Shown: positions 25,039-34,713, counted from the first letter of the stretch. The stretch: 64,000 bases of DNA from an uncultured Oscillospiraceae bacterium (GCA_934446565.1 CAKSEO010000007.1:6957-70956); one strand, 5' to 3'. A program made the numbers and translations. Notes: a model not told the origin generated them from the letters alone.

Positions 25039-26037
25039 TTAAAGGGTAACGAACCCTACCTTTTTCTGCACTTTCTGAATGGTCTTTCTGGAAGTCTTGA
25101 ACGCCTTTTCTGCACCCTTCTTCATGCAGTCCTCAAGGTATCCCTTGTCTGCGAAAACACGCTTGAACTCAGCCTGCATGGGAGCCAGCATATCAGCGAC
25201 AGCCTCGCCGACAGCAGTCTTGAAGTCGCCGTAGCCCTTGCCCGCAAATTCTGCTTCTATCTCCTCGAAGGACTTGTTTGTAACTGCGGAGTAGATGGAC
25301 ATCAGGTTGATTATGCCGTCCTTGCCCTCCTTGGCGCATACAACGGTATCGCTGTCGGTGACTGCGCGCTTGAACTTGCGGATGATGGTATCCTTGTCGT
25401 CGAGTATCCAAACGCTTGCGTTGGGGTTCTCATCGGACTTGGACATTTTCTTGATCGGCTCCTGGAGGGACATCACCTTTGCGGTGGTCTTGGTGATATA
25501 GCCGTCAGGCATGGTGAATACATCGCCGTAAATTCCGTTGAAGCGCTGTGCGACATTGCGCGCAAGCTCAAGGTGCTGCTTCTGGTCGATGCCAACCGGA
25601 ACGAGGTCTGCCTGGTACAGCAGGATATCCGCAGCCATCAGCACAGGATAGGTAAACAGACCGGCATTGATATTATCGGGGTGCTTAGCGGACTTATCCT
25701 TGAACTGGGTCATTCTGGAGAGTTCGCCGAACTGGGTGTAGCATGAGAGTATCCAGCTGAGCTCTGCGTGGTTGGGGTTGTGACCCTGTACGAACAGCGT
25801 GGACTGCTCCGGGTCAAGGCCTGCAGCGATAAGCAGGGCGTAGCTCTCCTTTATCTGGTTGCGTAGCTTTACGGGATCCTGTCTTACTGTGATGGAATGC
25901 AGGTCGGCGATGCCGAAAAAGCAGTTGTAATCGTTCTGGAGCTTTACCCAGTTACGCATTGCGCCGAGGTAGTTTCCGAGATGGGGAGTGTTGGTCGGCT
26001 GAATCAGGCTCAGCATATTTTTCTTCTGTTCTTCCAT
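25039..26037 (-). CDS. trpS: Tryptophanyl-tRNA synthetase
   Basis: A 332-residue class I synthetase charging tRNA-Trp. Signatures: the HIGH-like TPHLGNYLG near the start, and KKMSKSDEN (the KMSKS loop). The ATG at 26037 follows GAAAGGAAATC; an in-frame upstream extension runs into the T-box and is not coding. Expression is controlled by a T-box leader with a UGG specifier (26075-26432). There are no neighbours in an operon. Confidence 0.96.
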   Translation of the reverse strand: MEEQKKNMLSLIQPTNTPHLGNYLGAMRNWVKLQNDYNCFFGIADLHSITVRQDPVKLRNQIKESYALLIAAGLDPEQSTLFVQGHNPNHAELSWILSCYTQFGELSRMTQFKDKSAKHPDNINAGLFTYPVLMAADILLYQADLVPVGIDQKQHLELARNVAQRFNGIYGDVFTMPDGYITKTTAKVMSLQEPIKKMSKSDENPNASVWILDDKDTIIRKFKRAVTDSDTVVCAKEGKDGIINLMSIYSAVTNKSFEEIEAEFAGKGYGDFKTAVGEAVADMLAPMQAEFKRVFADKGYLEDCMKKGAEKAFKTSRKTIQKVQKKVGFVTL

Positions 26038-26074
26038 GATGATTTCCTTTCTCCGGTTTCTGAAATCCGGAACA

Positions 26075-26432
26075 AATAAAACTCCGCCCTTGCGGCAGAA
26101 TACATCTGCCATAAGGACGGAGTGATAATATCAACACCGCGTTGCCACCTTAATTCACGGGAATTTCCCGCGCTCTCAGCGGATACTTTCATATCCTGGC
26201 AATTAACGCTTGCTCCACGTCGCAGAATACTCGGCTCTCATGTTAAGCTTTTGACTGCGCCCTCTACGGTCCATTTATATATCCGGCGTTCTGCGGCGTT
26301 CCCAGCTGAAATGACTGGCTTTCGCAGTCATAACTCGCCGCTCTCTGTGAGTGCCACGGATATTTTTATCTCCGTATCATCGGTTTCAAGGGCATATTCA
26401 TTTGTTTGGTGATTATTAGGTTCAAGTGAACT
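26075..26432 (-). promoter_or_regulatory. T-box riboswitch, tRNA-Trp specific
   Basis: On the minus strand the T-box core AAGGTGGCAACGCGG is at 26137-26152 (the variable base pairs with the tRNA acceptor end), followed by the terminator stem ACTCCG...CGGAGT (26081-26123) and TTTATTTG. The presumed specifier is UGG at 26271-26273 in ATAAATGGACC, matching Trp codons and the downstream gene. Uncharged tRNA-Trp would favour the antiterminator. Confidence 0.92.
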
Positions 26433-26438
26433 AAGGAT

Positions 26439-26467
26439 ATTTTATCACAAAGACACCTGTTTGTCAA
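26439..26467 (-). promoter_or_regulatory. Sigma-A promoter for the trpS leader
   Basis: On the minus strand, TTGACA (26462-26467) and TAAAAT (26439-26444) with a 17-base spacer, giving a leader of about 395 bases. Confidence 0.8.
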
Positions 26468-26524
26468 GTGGTGCGTTAAAGATATCCCTGACTGCCTGGG
26501 TCATTAACTTGCTGGCGTTCATCG

Positions 26525-28864
26525 TCAATCGTCTGACGGTGCGGGAGTAAAACGGGTCATGCCATCAGTGATGATTATATTGTCGCAGATAAGGCAGGTC
26601 CTGATCTTCAGATTGTTCAGTATTTTCTCGTTGCCGTACTGGTGCGCGGGGTCAACGATATCGTCGATGTAGTGCGCTCCGCAGTCGCAGGTGTAGGTCG
26701 TATAGCCGGATGTGGTGCAGGTCGGTGCAGTGATCTCCGCAGTGAATGAATGCTCGTGTTCCTGCGGCTGGCTGACGCTCTTTACCTGCATGTTGCCGCA
26801 TGTGGAGCAGGAACGGATCATGGTGTCAGAAGTGAAATCTTCCCAATCGCCCCAGTCGTGGCCTGTGGAGTCAAGAGTTGTGGTTATCACGTCACTGCAT
26901 TTAATGCAGGTCTTGATGACCGAGCCGTCCGCCGTACAGGTGGGGAGTGTAGTGGTGACGGAGTATACATGATTGCATTCGGACGGGGTGGGGTTATCGG
27001 AACCGTTGTCTGTTACAATGAGCGGGATCTGTACCGTTATTCCGGCGGAATCAAGCGACACGTCTATGTAATATGTACCTGCGCCGCTTTTGCTGGTGTA
27101 GTTGGTCGTGCTGGCAATTCCGGATGAGAGGTCAAACGGTCCTGCCTTGGCGTATATTACCTCAGGTATTTTACCATCCAGCTCGCTGACATCGGCTGTG
27201 TTGTTAGTGATCTCATGCCATGTGCTCTCCTGAGAGCTCCAGACGCCAACGGTGAATTCTATGTCGTTTTTGGCGTCGATTTTTCGGAAGTTGTAATTTT
27301 GAGGGTTCAGAACTGCGTCATCAGCAAGGTAGTACATTTCTGGCTGCCGGCTGACAACGAGGGTGCTCACGATAATGCTGCCACTGATGGGCTGACCATA
27401 TTCTCCGTTTAGGTACAGCGTGCCATTGCCAGATATATTGACGGATCTCAGGTCGCCGGTCACTATCATTTTGGAATCTTCACCATCAAGGTTGATCTCA
27501 CTGTTTTCGCCGGACTGCGTGAGGTCGCCGTTGACTGTAAAGGTGCCGTAATTAACGGTGACATCGCCCGAAAGGTAGAGGTCTCCGGTGGTCGTTATGG
27601 ATTCTGCGGAGACGCTGCCGCTGAATCCGTTGCCGCTTATGGTGATCTTGGCGCATCTTTCGATATTGACCTTTGTCCCGGGAGAAAAATTCACTGTTCC
27701 AGACGGATAGAATTCGTTTATGGTAAGAACGCTGGACGAATCAGTGGCTCCCGGGGTGGGTACCGGTGAATTATAAATTGATATCACATGTTCGGTGTTT
27801 CCGTTGAAATACAGCTTGGATATCCTGAGTTCCTCAGAGGAAGTGTCACCACATGTAATATATAGCCCGCCGCCGATTTTCATTGAAGGAGCATTTTCGA
27901 CTAGAGGGATAAACGATTCAGAATCGAGTGTGACATCTCCCTTTACCGACAATTCAATATAATTCAGGTCGATCTGGGAAGAGGGAGCGACAAGGTTTCC
28001 GGTAACGCTTATTTTCGGTGAAGAATCATTGTCGCTTGTCATAAGGACTTGAACATCTTGTGAAATATCAAGGTCGCCGTTAACGTACAGCGAGCTTTCG
28101 CCGAGCATTGCGCATTTGCCAGTGATGCTGAGCGAAGCCAATGAAACCAGATTGACATTTTTAGCTATACTGAGATTTTCTACTGTGCCGCCGGTAAGCT
28201 GGATATCGCTTGCAGCTACCATTGTGTAGTCTCCGGCAGTCGGATTTATAGTACCGACGCTTGAACCGATGAAAAGGTACCCTAAATTTCCGCCGACGGA
28301 GTGGATCTTATCACCGGTAAACTGAAAGCCAACCATTGCGTTTTCAGCTATCATTGGTTTGTACGTATTGGTGGAACTATACGGTATGTTTCGCTTCAGG
28401 CTTCCTCCGACGCTTATCCAGAACGGTTCTCCATCTGATGAATCAGGTGCTTTTATAATCAGATATTCATTTGCGGTAAGATCTCCGCCTATCGTCATGC
28501 TTGTAGTGCCATTATTATTGCACAGTTCAAGAATATATGAACTGTCAGCGCTGGAGGAGCGATAGCTGCCCTGGACAGTCAGGTTTCCATAACCTATTGA
28601 TAATGTACCGCTGTTATGTATCAGGTCGCCGTTTATGGTCAGCGAATGTCCGTTCAGATCCAGGTCATTATCAATAATGACCGATCCGTTTACGGATAGG
28701 TCTTGCGTAAGCTTGTCTCCCGTCACCAGCTGATCGATATAGACATCGGCGCTTGCTGGTACTGATGTTATCAACAGCGCTGCGCCCAACGCAATGATAA
28801 TGGCGGTCATGACTGCCATTATCCTGCTTGATTTTGAAGATATGACCCTTTTAAATGATCCCAT
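26525..28864 (-). CDS. Secreted beta-helix-like repeat protein with C-terminal Cys-pair repeats
   Basis: A 779-residue exported protein I do not recognise. The start at 28864 follows AAAAGGAG; a signal peptide or anchor helix (about 18-40) ends near PASADV. The body is built of repeated short strands of the form L-x-I/V-x-G-D-L (for example LTINGDL, LYVNGDL, MIVTGDL), suggesting a right-handed beta-helix. The last third carries at least two units of the pattern H-x(n)-PTCT-x-G-x-x-x-x-TC-x-x-C, common in Clostridia surface proteins. No LPXTG sorting motif is seen. It is probably a cell-surface or released structural protein. It lies just upstream of the trpS promoter. Confidence 0.7.
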   Translation of the reverse strand: MGSFKRVISSKSSRIMAVMTAIIIALGAALLITSVPASADVYIDQLVTGDKLTQDLSVNGSVIIDNDLDLNGHSLTINGDLIHNSGTLSIGYGNLTVQGSYRSSSADSSYILELCNNNGTTSMTIGGDLTANEYLIIKAPDSSDGEPFWISVGGSLKRNIPYSSTNTYKPMIAENAMVGFQFTGDKIHSVGGNLGYLFIGSSVGTINPTAGDYTMVAASDIQLTGGTVENLSIAKNVNLVSLASLSITGKCAMLGESSLYVNGDLDISQDVQVLMTSDNDSSPKISVTGNLVAPSSQIDLNYIELSVKGDVTLDSESFIPLVENAPSMKIGGGLYITCGDTSSEELRISKLYFNGNTEHVISIYNSPVPTPGATDSSSVLTINEFYPSGTVNFSPGTKVNIERCAKITISGNGFSGSVSAESITTTGDLYLSGDVTVNYGTFTVNGDLTQSGENSEINLDGEDSKMIVTGDLRSVNISGNGTLYLNGEYGQPISGSIIVSTLVVSRQPEMYYLADDAVLNPQNYNFRKIDAKNDIEFTVGVWSSQESTWHEITNNTADVSELDGKIPEVIYAKAGPFDLSSGIASTTNYTSKSGAGTYYIDVSLDSAGITVQIPLIVTDNGSDNPTPSECNHVYSVTTTLPTCTADGSVIKTCIKCSDVITTTLDSTGHDWGDWEDFTSDTMIRSCSTCGNMQVKSVSQPQEHEHSFTAEITAPTCTTSGYTTYTCDCGAHYIDDIVDPAHQYGNEKILNNLKIRTCLICDNIIITDGMTRFTPAPSDD

Positions 28865-28925
28865 GGTATACACTCCTTTTTTAGCCTGCTTTTTAATTTG
28901 ACTATATCATAATTTTCCTGACATT

Positions 28926-30380
28926 TCAATATGTCTCCATGGTTTCTTCTGCCGTACCGCTTTCGGCTGTGCTTACTTCCAGTGCAAGAAGGTTTATCCT
29001 TACCTCGGCGCGGCTGCTGCCGGTTTCGGCGGAGAGCCAGTTTTCAAGCAGCTTCTGAGCGGCTGCGTCCTGGGGCTCGGTTGAATCCGCGAGAAGCAGC
29101 GCGTGCTCGCCGGAGCTGTCTGCGACGCTGCCGCAGCGGATATTTATGAGCTCCGGGAATATCTTTGCCGCCTTTGCGGTGACTGCCGCGTAATCCACGC
29201 TGTTTTTCAGTTCGGAGTTTTCAGTCTGAAGCCCGGAAAGCTCCTGTTCCTTTTCGGAGAGCTGCTGTTCCAGTTCGTTTATGCGGTTCTCCTGGAGGGC
29301 TATGGTTATCTTGTCGGTGCTGTCCTCGTCCGTGCCGGCGTCAACTATGCTGTTCTGAGTGACGTTCAGGGTGTAGCCGTCAAGTCCATATTTCGGCATT
29401 TCCTGTTCCAGCATTGCAATTACGTCGTCGGATATTGGCGTGCCTACCAGGGATACGGAGATACAGTGCGCGTTTTTGTCAGTACTGCTTTTAACAAGCG
29501 ATGTATTCGGGAACACGAATTCGCTGTTGAGATAAGTCGAGATGTTTTTGTCCATGATGGAGCTTACGACCGTGGAAGCTCCGAAGAATACGCTCGGCAC
29601 AGCGGCAACTATCGTTATCGCTGCGACGACGCGGTTTATGACCTTCTGCTTCTTGTCGCTGACGTTGCGGTGGTAGGGTACGCGCAGCATCATTGTGACG
29701 ATCATAGTCGAAAGGGAGATGAACAGCGTATTAATCAGGAACAGATAAAATGCGCCCAGGAAGAACGACGGCTGCCCGGAGGCTATGCCGTAGCCCGCCG
29801 TGCAGAGCGGCGGCATGAGCGCTGTCGCGATGGCTACGCCGGGGATAACGTTGCCCTTTTTCTCGCGGGTGTTGCCTATCGCGCCGGCGATTCCGCCGAA
29901 CAGCGCTATCAGTACGTCCCAGATGGTTGGGCTGGTGCGGGCTATCATCTCGGCAGTGGGAGTGTCTATCGGGGTTATCAGGAAGTACACCGTGGAGCTT
30001 ATCAGGCTGATAACGACCTGCGTCCCGAAGCGCAGGAGCGCCCTGCGCAGCAGCCTCAGGTCGCGCACGGCGAGGGAGTATCCCATCGTCATGATACCGC
30101 TCATCAGCGGGGATATCAGCATTGCGCCGATTATTACCGCCGTGGAGTTCATGTTCAGTCCTATCGACGCGATGAGAGCCGCAAGGCACAGTATCCACAT
30201 GTTAGGTCCGTGGATGACTGTGTTCTCCAGCATCATTTCGTCTATTTCTTCGTAGCCCATCATGCCGTCGTGCATGTTCAGCATGTCTGCGATGAATTTT
30301 CGCACTCCGGTGCGCTTTTCCTTGATCTCTTTATGTATGCCTCTGTCTATTTCGTCGGCTTTTTCGGTTTCTTTGCTCAT
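28926..30380 (-). CDS. DUF389 membrane protein
   Basis: A 484-residue protein with about six hydrophobic helices in the first half, matching DUF389: MWILCLAALIASIGLNMNST, AVIIGAMLISPLM, and GVAIATALMPPLCTAGYGIA. The second half is soluble, with a coiled-coil-like Q/E/L stretch (about 360-400). The function of the family is unknown; it is widespread in bacteria and archaea. The start follows GAAAGGAAC. Its promoter (30412-30441) is divergent from that of the aminotransferase. Confidence 0.85.
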   Translation of the reverse strand: MSKETEKADEIDRGIHKEIKEKRTGVRKFIADMLNMHDGMMGYEEIDEMMLENTVIHGPNMWILCLAALIASIGLNMNSTAVIIGAMLISPLMSGIMTMGYSLAVRDLRLLRRALLRFGTQVVISLISSTVYFLITPIDTPTAEMIARTSPTIWDVLIALFGGIAGAIGNTREKKGNVIPGVAIATALMPPLCTAGYGIASGQPSFFLGAFYLFLINTLFISLSTMIVTMMLRVPYHRNVSDKKQKVINRVVAAITIVAAVPSVFFGASTVVSSIMDKNISTYLNSEFVFPNTSLVKSSTDKNAHCISVSLVGTPISDDVIAMLEQEMPKYGLDGYTLNVTQNSIVDAGTDEDSTDKITIALQENRINELEQQLSEKEQELSGLQTENSELKNSVDYAAVTAKAAKIFPELINIRCGSVADSSGEHALLLADSTEPQDAAAQKLLENWLSAETGSSRAEVRINLLALEVSTAESGTAEETMETY

Positions 30381-30411
30381 TTTGTGTTCCTTTCTTGCAA
30401 TTTTTTCCTAC

Positions 30412-30441
30412 ATTATAGCACTAGTGAGGATAAAAAGTCAA
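30412..30441 (-). promoter_or_regulatory. Sigma-A promoter for DUF389 gene
   Basis: On the minus strand, TTGACT (30436-30441) and TATAAT (30412-30417) with an 18-base spacer. Confidence 0.7.
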
Positions 30442-30472
30442 CAACGTTTTGCGCTTTCCTGTGGAATACTGC

Positions 30473-30501
30473 TTTACAATACCGGCGGGTTGTGATATAA
30501 T
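30473..30501 (+). promoter_or_regulatory. Sigma-A promoter for aminotransferase
   Basis: TTTACA (30473-30478) and TATAAT (30496-30501) with a 17-base spacer and a TG extension before the -10. Confidence 0.75.
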
Positions 30502-30537
30502 TATAGAGTATAGATTTTCCAAGAAAGGACGATACAA

Positions 30538-31725
30538 ATGTTAAAGCCGTTTTCAGATCGTGTTTCCGGACTCCAGCCGTCCGCGATACGCGAGATACTT
30601 AAATTCACTTCCGACCCTGAGGTCATCAGTTTCGCCGCAGGAAACCCCGCCCCGGAGGCTTTCCCGGTGGACACGATCGCGAAGCTCTCCGCTGACATTT
30701 TTCGCGAGGAGCCGATAAACGCGCTTCAGTACTCCATCACCGAGGGCTATCCGAAGCTCCGTGAGTGGCTTAAAGCCGACCTTACAAAGAAAGGGCTGTT
30801 CCGCGACGGCGACCAGGTAGTAATTACCAGCGGAGCGCAGCAGGCTATCGAGACCACCGCCAAGATACTCTGCAACGAGGGCGACGTGATAATCTGCGAG
30901 GAACCCGCGTTCGTAGGGTCGCTCAATGCGTTCAGGAGCTACGGCGTAAAGCTGGTCGGAGTTCCTATGGACGACGACGGCATGATACCTGCAAGCCTTG
31001 AGGAGGCTCTTAAAGCCAACCCTACTACAAAGTTCATCTACACTATCCCTAACTTCCAGAACCCCACCGGAAAGACCACCACGCTCCAGCGCCGCAGGGA
31101 GATACTCGCCCTTGCTGAGAAGTACGGCGTGTACATCCTGGAGGACAATCCATACGGAGCGCTCCGCTTCGAGGGCGAGGACGTGAAGTCCATCAAGGAG
31201 CTTGACACAAATGGCAACGTGCTCTACTGCGGAACGTTCTCCAAGACGCTCGCGCCGGGACTGCGCGTAGGATATCTTCTGGGGCCGTCCGATATCGTTT
31301 CCAAGGCGGTCGTAGGGCTCCAGACAAGCACGGTGCACACCAACATCTGGGCGCAGATGCTGACATACCGCTTCCTGACGACAGTGGATTTTGACCAGCA
31401 CCTGAAAAAGCTCCAGGCTATCTACCGCCACAAGTGCCACCTCATGCTGGAGGGGCTTGAAAAGGAGCTTCCGGATTTCATCAGCTTCACGCGTCCGCAG
31501 GGCGGTCTGTTCATCTGGGCTACGCTTCCCGATAAGTACGACATGAAAGCTTTCTGCAAGGGAGCTGTAGAGCGCAAGGTCGCGGTAGTTCCCGGAAATG
31601 CGTTCTGTTCTGATGAGAGCGCGGTTTCACATTCGTTCCGCCTGAACTTCTCCACTCCGACCGATGAGCAGATCGAAAAGGGCGTGAAGATACTCGGCGC
31701 TGCGGCTAAGGAGCTTTTAAAGTAG
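30538..31725 (+). CDS. PLP-dependent aminotransferase (class I, 2-aminoadipate/aromatic type)
   Basis: A 395-residue fold-type I aminotransferase of the LysN/AraT-like group (the catalytic part of MocR proteins without the DNA-binding domain). Marks: VITSGAQQAIE, YTIPNFQNPTGKT, EDNPYGALRF and the PLP lysine in CGTFSKTLAPGLRVGY. It transfers amino groups between amino acids such as aromatic or branched ones and 2-oxoglutarate; the exact substrate is unknown. It has its own promoter. The next gene starts 29 bases later and may be co-transcribed. Confidence 0.9.
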   Translation: MLKPFSDRVSGLQPSAIREILKFTSDPEVISFAAGNPAPEAFPVDTIAKLSADIFREEPINALQYSITEGYPKLREWLKADLTKKGLFRDGDQVVITSGAQQAIETTAKILCNEGDVIICEEPAFVGSLNAFRSYGVKLVGVPMDDDGMIPASLEEALKANPTTKFIYTIPNFQNPTGKTTTLQRRREILALAEKYGVYILEDNPYGALRFEGEDVKSIKELDTNGNVLYCGTFSKTLAPGLRVGYLLGPSDIVSKAVVGLQTSTVHTNIWAQMLTYRFLTTVDFDQHLKKLQAIYRHKCHLMLEGLEKELPDFISFTRPQGGLFIWATLPDKYDMKAFCKGAVERKVAVVPGNAFCSDESAVSHSFRLNFSTPTDEQIEKGVKILGAAAKELLK

Positions 31726-31754
31726 TTTGAGCGTTTAAAACGGGAGGTGAGGCT

Positions 31755-33071
31755 ATGGTATGCGGAAAATGCGGAAAAGCGTTCGATGAGAGCGCACAGA
31801 GCATAGAGGGAAGCTGTCCGTACTGCAAAACGGTGCATACTCCGGAGGGAGAGCCTATCCGCGAGCTTAAGGGGATACTGGGCTACATCGTGCAGCATTT
31901 CGGCGGCAGCACCCTGCTTGACCGCCGTCGCACTGACGCGCTCATAGCCGACATCTTTCCGAAAGAAACAGCCGCGCGGCGGCTTTGCTATGTGGCGCTG
32001 TATGACGGCTGCGCACAGAAGCTGTGGGCGGTGCGCGGAAAGCCGTTCGAGGTGCGCTCTGCTGCGGCGGCGAGGTGCGTTAAGTCACTGCGGGACGAGA
32101 TAGGGCTGAAAGGCCGCGCCGCAGCGTCGGCAGTCGAGGCTGTAGCGGAGGCGCTGGGGTGCGATATCGCATTCAGGATGGAGGCTCCGCCCTCTGCCGC
32201 AGAGACCGAGAGCCGCAAGAATATCACTGACAGCGCGGAGCAGTACAGCCTGGGGCGTCATTTCGACCGCATAAAGGACTACAATAAGGCGCTGTACTGG
32301 TTCGTGCAGTCGGCTCAGCAGGACTGCGCCGAGGCGGAATATTACGTTGGGTTCTACCTCATGGAGGGCAGGGGCGGCACGCAGGATGTAAAGACCGCCC
32401 GGGAATGGTTCCTGCGGGCAGCGGAAAACGGCGTCCCCGCAGCGCAGTACATGACAGGCTACTTCTACGCCGAAGGAATAGCCTGCGAGCTGAACGAGGG
32501 AGCTGCGTTCGAGTGGTTCCTGCGGTCGGCGAAGCAGGGGTACGAGGAAGCGATAAAGGTCATCGCGCTGAGCTATGAGACCGGTACTTTCGTGGATGAA
32601 AACGCCGAAACAGCGGCGCGCTGGAGAAAGCTCCTGCCGAATCAGCCGGAATCCACCGAGCCCCCTCCCGACGAAGAAACAGAGCCGCCGGAGCCGTTAC
32701 CGGATGACGGCGAGGAAAACTATCAGTCCGCGCGGCGGTGCCTTGCAGAAAAGGACTTCACCGGAGCTGCGATGTTCTACCGCCACGCTGCGGAAGCTGG
32801 TCATGCAAAGGCGCAGTGCAGCTACGGAAAATGTCTGTACCTGGGAACCGGTGTTGAGAAGAACATCTACGCGGCGTTTTCGTGGTTCTCAAAGGCGGCG
32901 GCGCAGGGTCTTGACATCGCACAGTACAATCTTGGCGTGATGTACCTCCGGGGCACCGGCGTTGAGAAAGACCGCAGCGAAGCAAAGAAATATTTCCGTC
33001 TGGCTGCGGAAAACGGGCATGCTGAAGCGGCAAAGGTACTTGAAAAGCTTGAAAAACAGGAACATAAATGA
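31755..33071 (+). CDS. Zinc-ribbon protein with Sel1 repeats
   Basis: A 438-residue cytoplasmic protein. A zinc ribbon at the N-terminus has C3-C6 and C21-C24. An unassigned helical region follows (about 35-150). Then come about six Sel1-like tetratricopeptide units in two groups, split by a Pro/Glu-rich linker (about 300-325): repeated A-x-x-W-F-x-x-A-A-x-x-G-x-x-x-A-Q-Y-x-x-G patterns. Sel1 proteins act as adaptors in signalling complexes. It is first in a tight three-gene set with a TerY-C protein and a kinase (stop at 33071, next gene 15 bases on), so it probably scaffolds that pathway. Confidence 0.82.
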   Translation: MVCGKCGKAFDESAQSIEGSCPYCKTVHTPEGEPIRELKGILGYIVQHFGGSTLLDRRRTDALIADIFPKETAARRLCYVALYDGCAQKLWAVRGKPFEVRSAAAARCVKSLRDEIGLKGRAAASAVEAVAEALGCDIAFRMEAPPSAAETESRKNITDSAEQYSLGRHFDRIKDYNKALYWFVQSAQQDCAEAEYYVGFYLMEGRGGTQDVKTAREWFLRAAENGVPAAQYMTGYFYAEGIACELNEGAAFEWFLRSAKQGYEEAIKVIALSYETGTFVDENAETAARWRKLLPNQPESTEPPPDEETEPPEPLPDDGEENYQSARRCLAEKDFTGAAMFYRHAAEAGHAKAQCSYGKCLYLGTGVEKNIYAAFSWFSKAAAQGLDIAQYNLGVMYLRGTGVEKDRSEAKKYFRLAAENGHAEAAKVLEKLEKQEHK

Positions 33072-33085
33072 TCGGAGGAAGCACA

Positions 33086-33436
33086 GTGAAAGCAGCAGTT
33101 ATCCTTACAAAATGCAAGAACGACCACGCCCTGTTCGGCATACGCACGGAGCAGCGCGAGGACGGCGGCTGGTACGCCACCTGGGCGTTCAGGGTGTCTG
33201 AACAGACCGCGGAGCGCGAGAAGTTCGGCGACACACAGATAAGCGGCAATATTTACATCACGACGGAGTATCCTTCCTGCCCGTACTGCGGCGCAAAGGG
33301 ATTCTTCCAGTGCGCGGAGTGCGGGAAGACCACCTGCTGGAACGGCGAAACGGAGACCGTCTGCGAGTGGTGCGGCAACGAGGCTGAGACCGCCGCAGAG
33401 GAGAAATTCGACTCTATCACCGGAGGCGGCTTCTGA
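33086..33436 (+). CDS. TerY-C-like metal-binding protein
   Basis: A 116-residue protein with a C-terminal block of cysteine pairs (PSCPYCGAKGFFQCAECGKT, then C-x(n)-CEWCG), matching the TerY-C metal-binding domain pattern found with TerY-type vWA proteins and kinases. The start is taken as GTG 33086, because GGAGG precedes it; an ATG six codons earlier overlaps the previous stop (ATGA). The stop shares its last base with the kinase start. Role inferred: a small zinc-binding partner of the kinase. The N-terminal part is not recognised. Confidence 0.72.
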   Translation: MKAAVILTKCKNDHALFGIRTEQREDGGWYATWAFRVSEQTAEREKFGDTQISGNIYITTEYPSCPYCGAKGFFQCAECGKTTCWNGETETVCEWCGNEAETAAEEKFDSITGGGF

Positions 33437-34713
33437 TGATGAAGGTCGGCGACAGAGTTCCGCTGGAGCTGGGCGGCGAGGCGGAGATAACCCAGCTCCT
33501 GGGTCAGGGCGGTCAGGGCGCGGTCTACCGCGCTTCCTACCGCGGGAGAGATTACGCGCTGAAGATGTACTTCACGAAGAAACTGAAAAATCCCGCGATG
33601 TTCCGCGAGAATTTGCAGCGCCTCTGCGAGGACGGCAGCAGCTCTCCGGCGTTCGTAATGCCGCTGATGATGACTGCGGATACGTCGGAGGGATTCGGCT
33701 TCCTGATGGAGCTTATCCCGCCGGAGTACGCTCCGTTTTCGGATATCCTGAATGCGCGGGTGAAATTTTCCGGGCTGTATTCCATCGTGAATGCCGCGAT
33801 AAGGATAACCTCCGCGTTCCGTGAGCTTCACAATTCCGGCAGGAGCTATCAGGACCTGAACGACGGCGGATTCTTTATCCGCCCGACTGACGGCGACGTG
33901 CTCATCTGCGACTGCGACAACATCGCGCCCTACGGCGAGAACCTCGGAATAGCCGGAAAGCCGGGATACATGGCGCCGGAGATAGTCCGTGGCGAAAAAG
34001 CCCCGGATAAGCTCACCGATCGGTATTCCCTGGCGGTGGTGCTGTTCCGATTGCTTCTGCGTGGCGACCCGCTGGAGGGCAGCAAGGTGCTGAAAAGCGT
34101 CTGCCTCACTGAGGAAGCGGAGCGCCGTCACTACGGCTACGAGCCGATGTTCGTCTACGACCCGTCAGACGATTCCAACCGTCCGGTGCGCGGGGTACAC
34201 AACAACATCATAAAATTCTGGCGGATAATGCCTGATTATATCCGCGACGCGTTCACGGTGTCGTTCACGGATGGACTCTTCCAGCCGGAAAAGCGCCTTA
34301 TCGAAAAGCAGTGGCTCGACCTGCTGGTGAGAATGCGCGGAGATATCTGCGCCTGCACCTGCGGCGCGCAGGGATTCATCTCCGGCTCTGAGCGCGACCC
34401 TGACGGTAAGGTGGTCTGCCCGTGCGGTACGCATTACCAGCCGCCGCTGGCGCTCCACCTCGGAAAGCAGCGCGTACTGCTGTTCGATGGCGCGAAGCTG
34501 TTTGACGAGGATGTACAGTGCCTTGGCGAGGTAGTCCGCAATAAGGTGAACCCAGGGCTTTTCGGGCTGAAGAATCTCTCTGATGGACCCTGGAGCTTTA
34601 CCCTCCCCAACGGTCAGGAAAAGGCGGCGGCTCCCGGCTCCGCTGTGCCTGTATTCAACGGCACCAAGCTGACGATAGGCGGCGTACCCGGAGAAATAAA
34701 TGGCGAAATTTAG
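33436..34713 (+). CDS. Atypical Ser/Thr protein kinase-like protein with C-terminal Zn-ribbon
   Basis: A 425-residue protein. The kinase-like fold is clear: Gly loop GQGGQGAVY (23-31), ALKMYF with lysine K43, then an altered catalytic loop YQDLNDGGF (D140 kept, the usual HRD His/Arg and Lys changed), an altered DFG motif DCDN (159-162), and PGYMAPEIV (176-184). The DxDN form is typical of kinases encoded beside TerY/vWA and PP2C proteins. After residue 325 comes a Cys-rich zinc ribbon (CACTCGAQG, then CPCG), then a FHA-like beta region. Whether it phosphorylates is uncertain, though Gly loop, Lys and Asp remain. No TerY vWA or PP2C gene is next to it. Confidence 0.82.
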   Translation: MMKVGDRVPLELGGEAEITQLLGQGGQGAVYRASYRGRDYALKMYFTKKLKNPAMFRENLQRLCEDGSSSPAFVMPLMMTADTSEGFGFLMELIPPEYAPFSDILNARVKFSGLYSIVNAAIRITSAFRELHNSGRSYQDLNDGGFFIRPTDGDVLICDCDNIAPYGENLGIAGKPGYMAPEIVRGEKAPDKLTDRYSLAVVLFRLLLRGDPLEGSKVLKSVCLTEEAERRHYGYEPMFVYDPSDDSNRPVRGVHNNIIKFWRIMPDYIRDAFTVSFTDGLFQPEKRLIEKQWLDLLVRMRGDICACTCGAQGFISGSERDPDGKVVCPCGTHYQPPLALHLGKQRVLLFDGAKLFDEDVQCLGEVVRNKVNPGLFGLKNLSDGPWSFTLPNGQEKAAAPGSAVPVFNGTKLTIGGVPGEINGEI

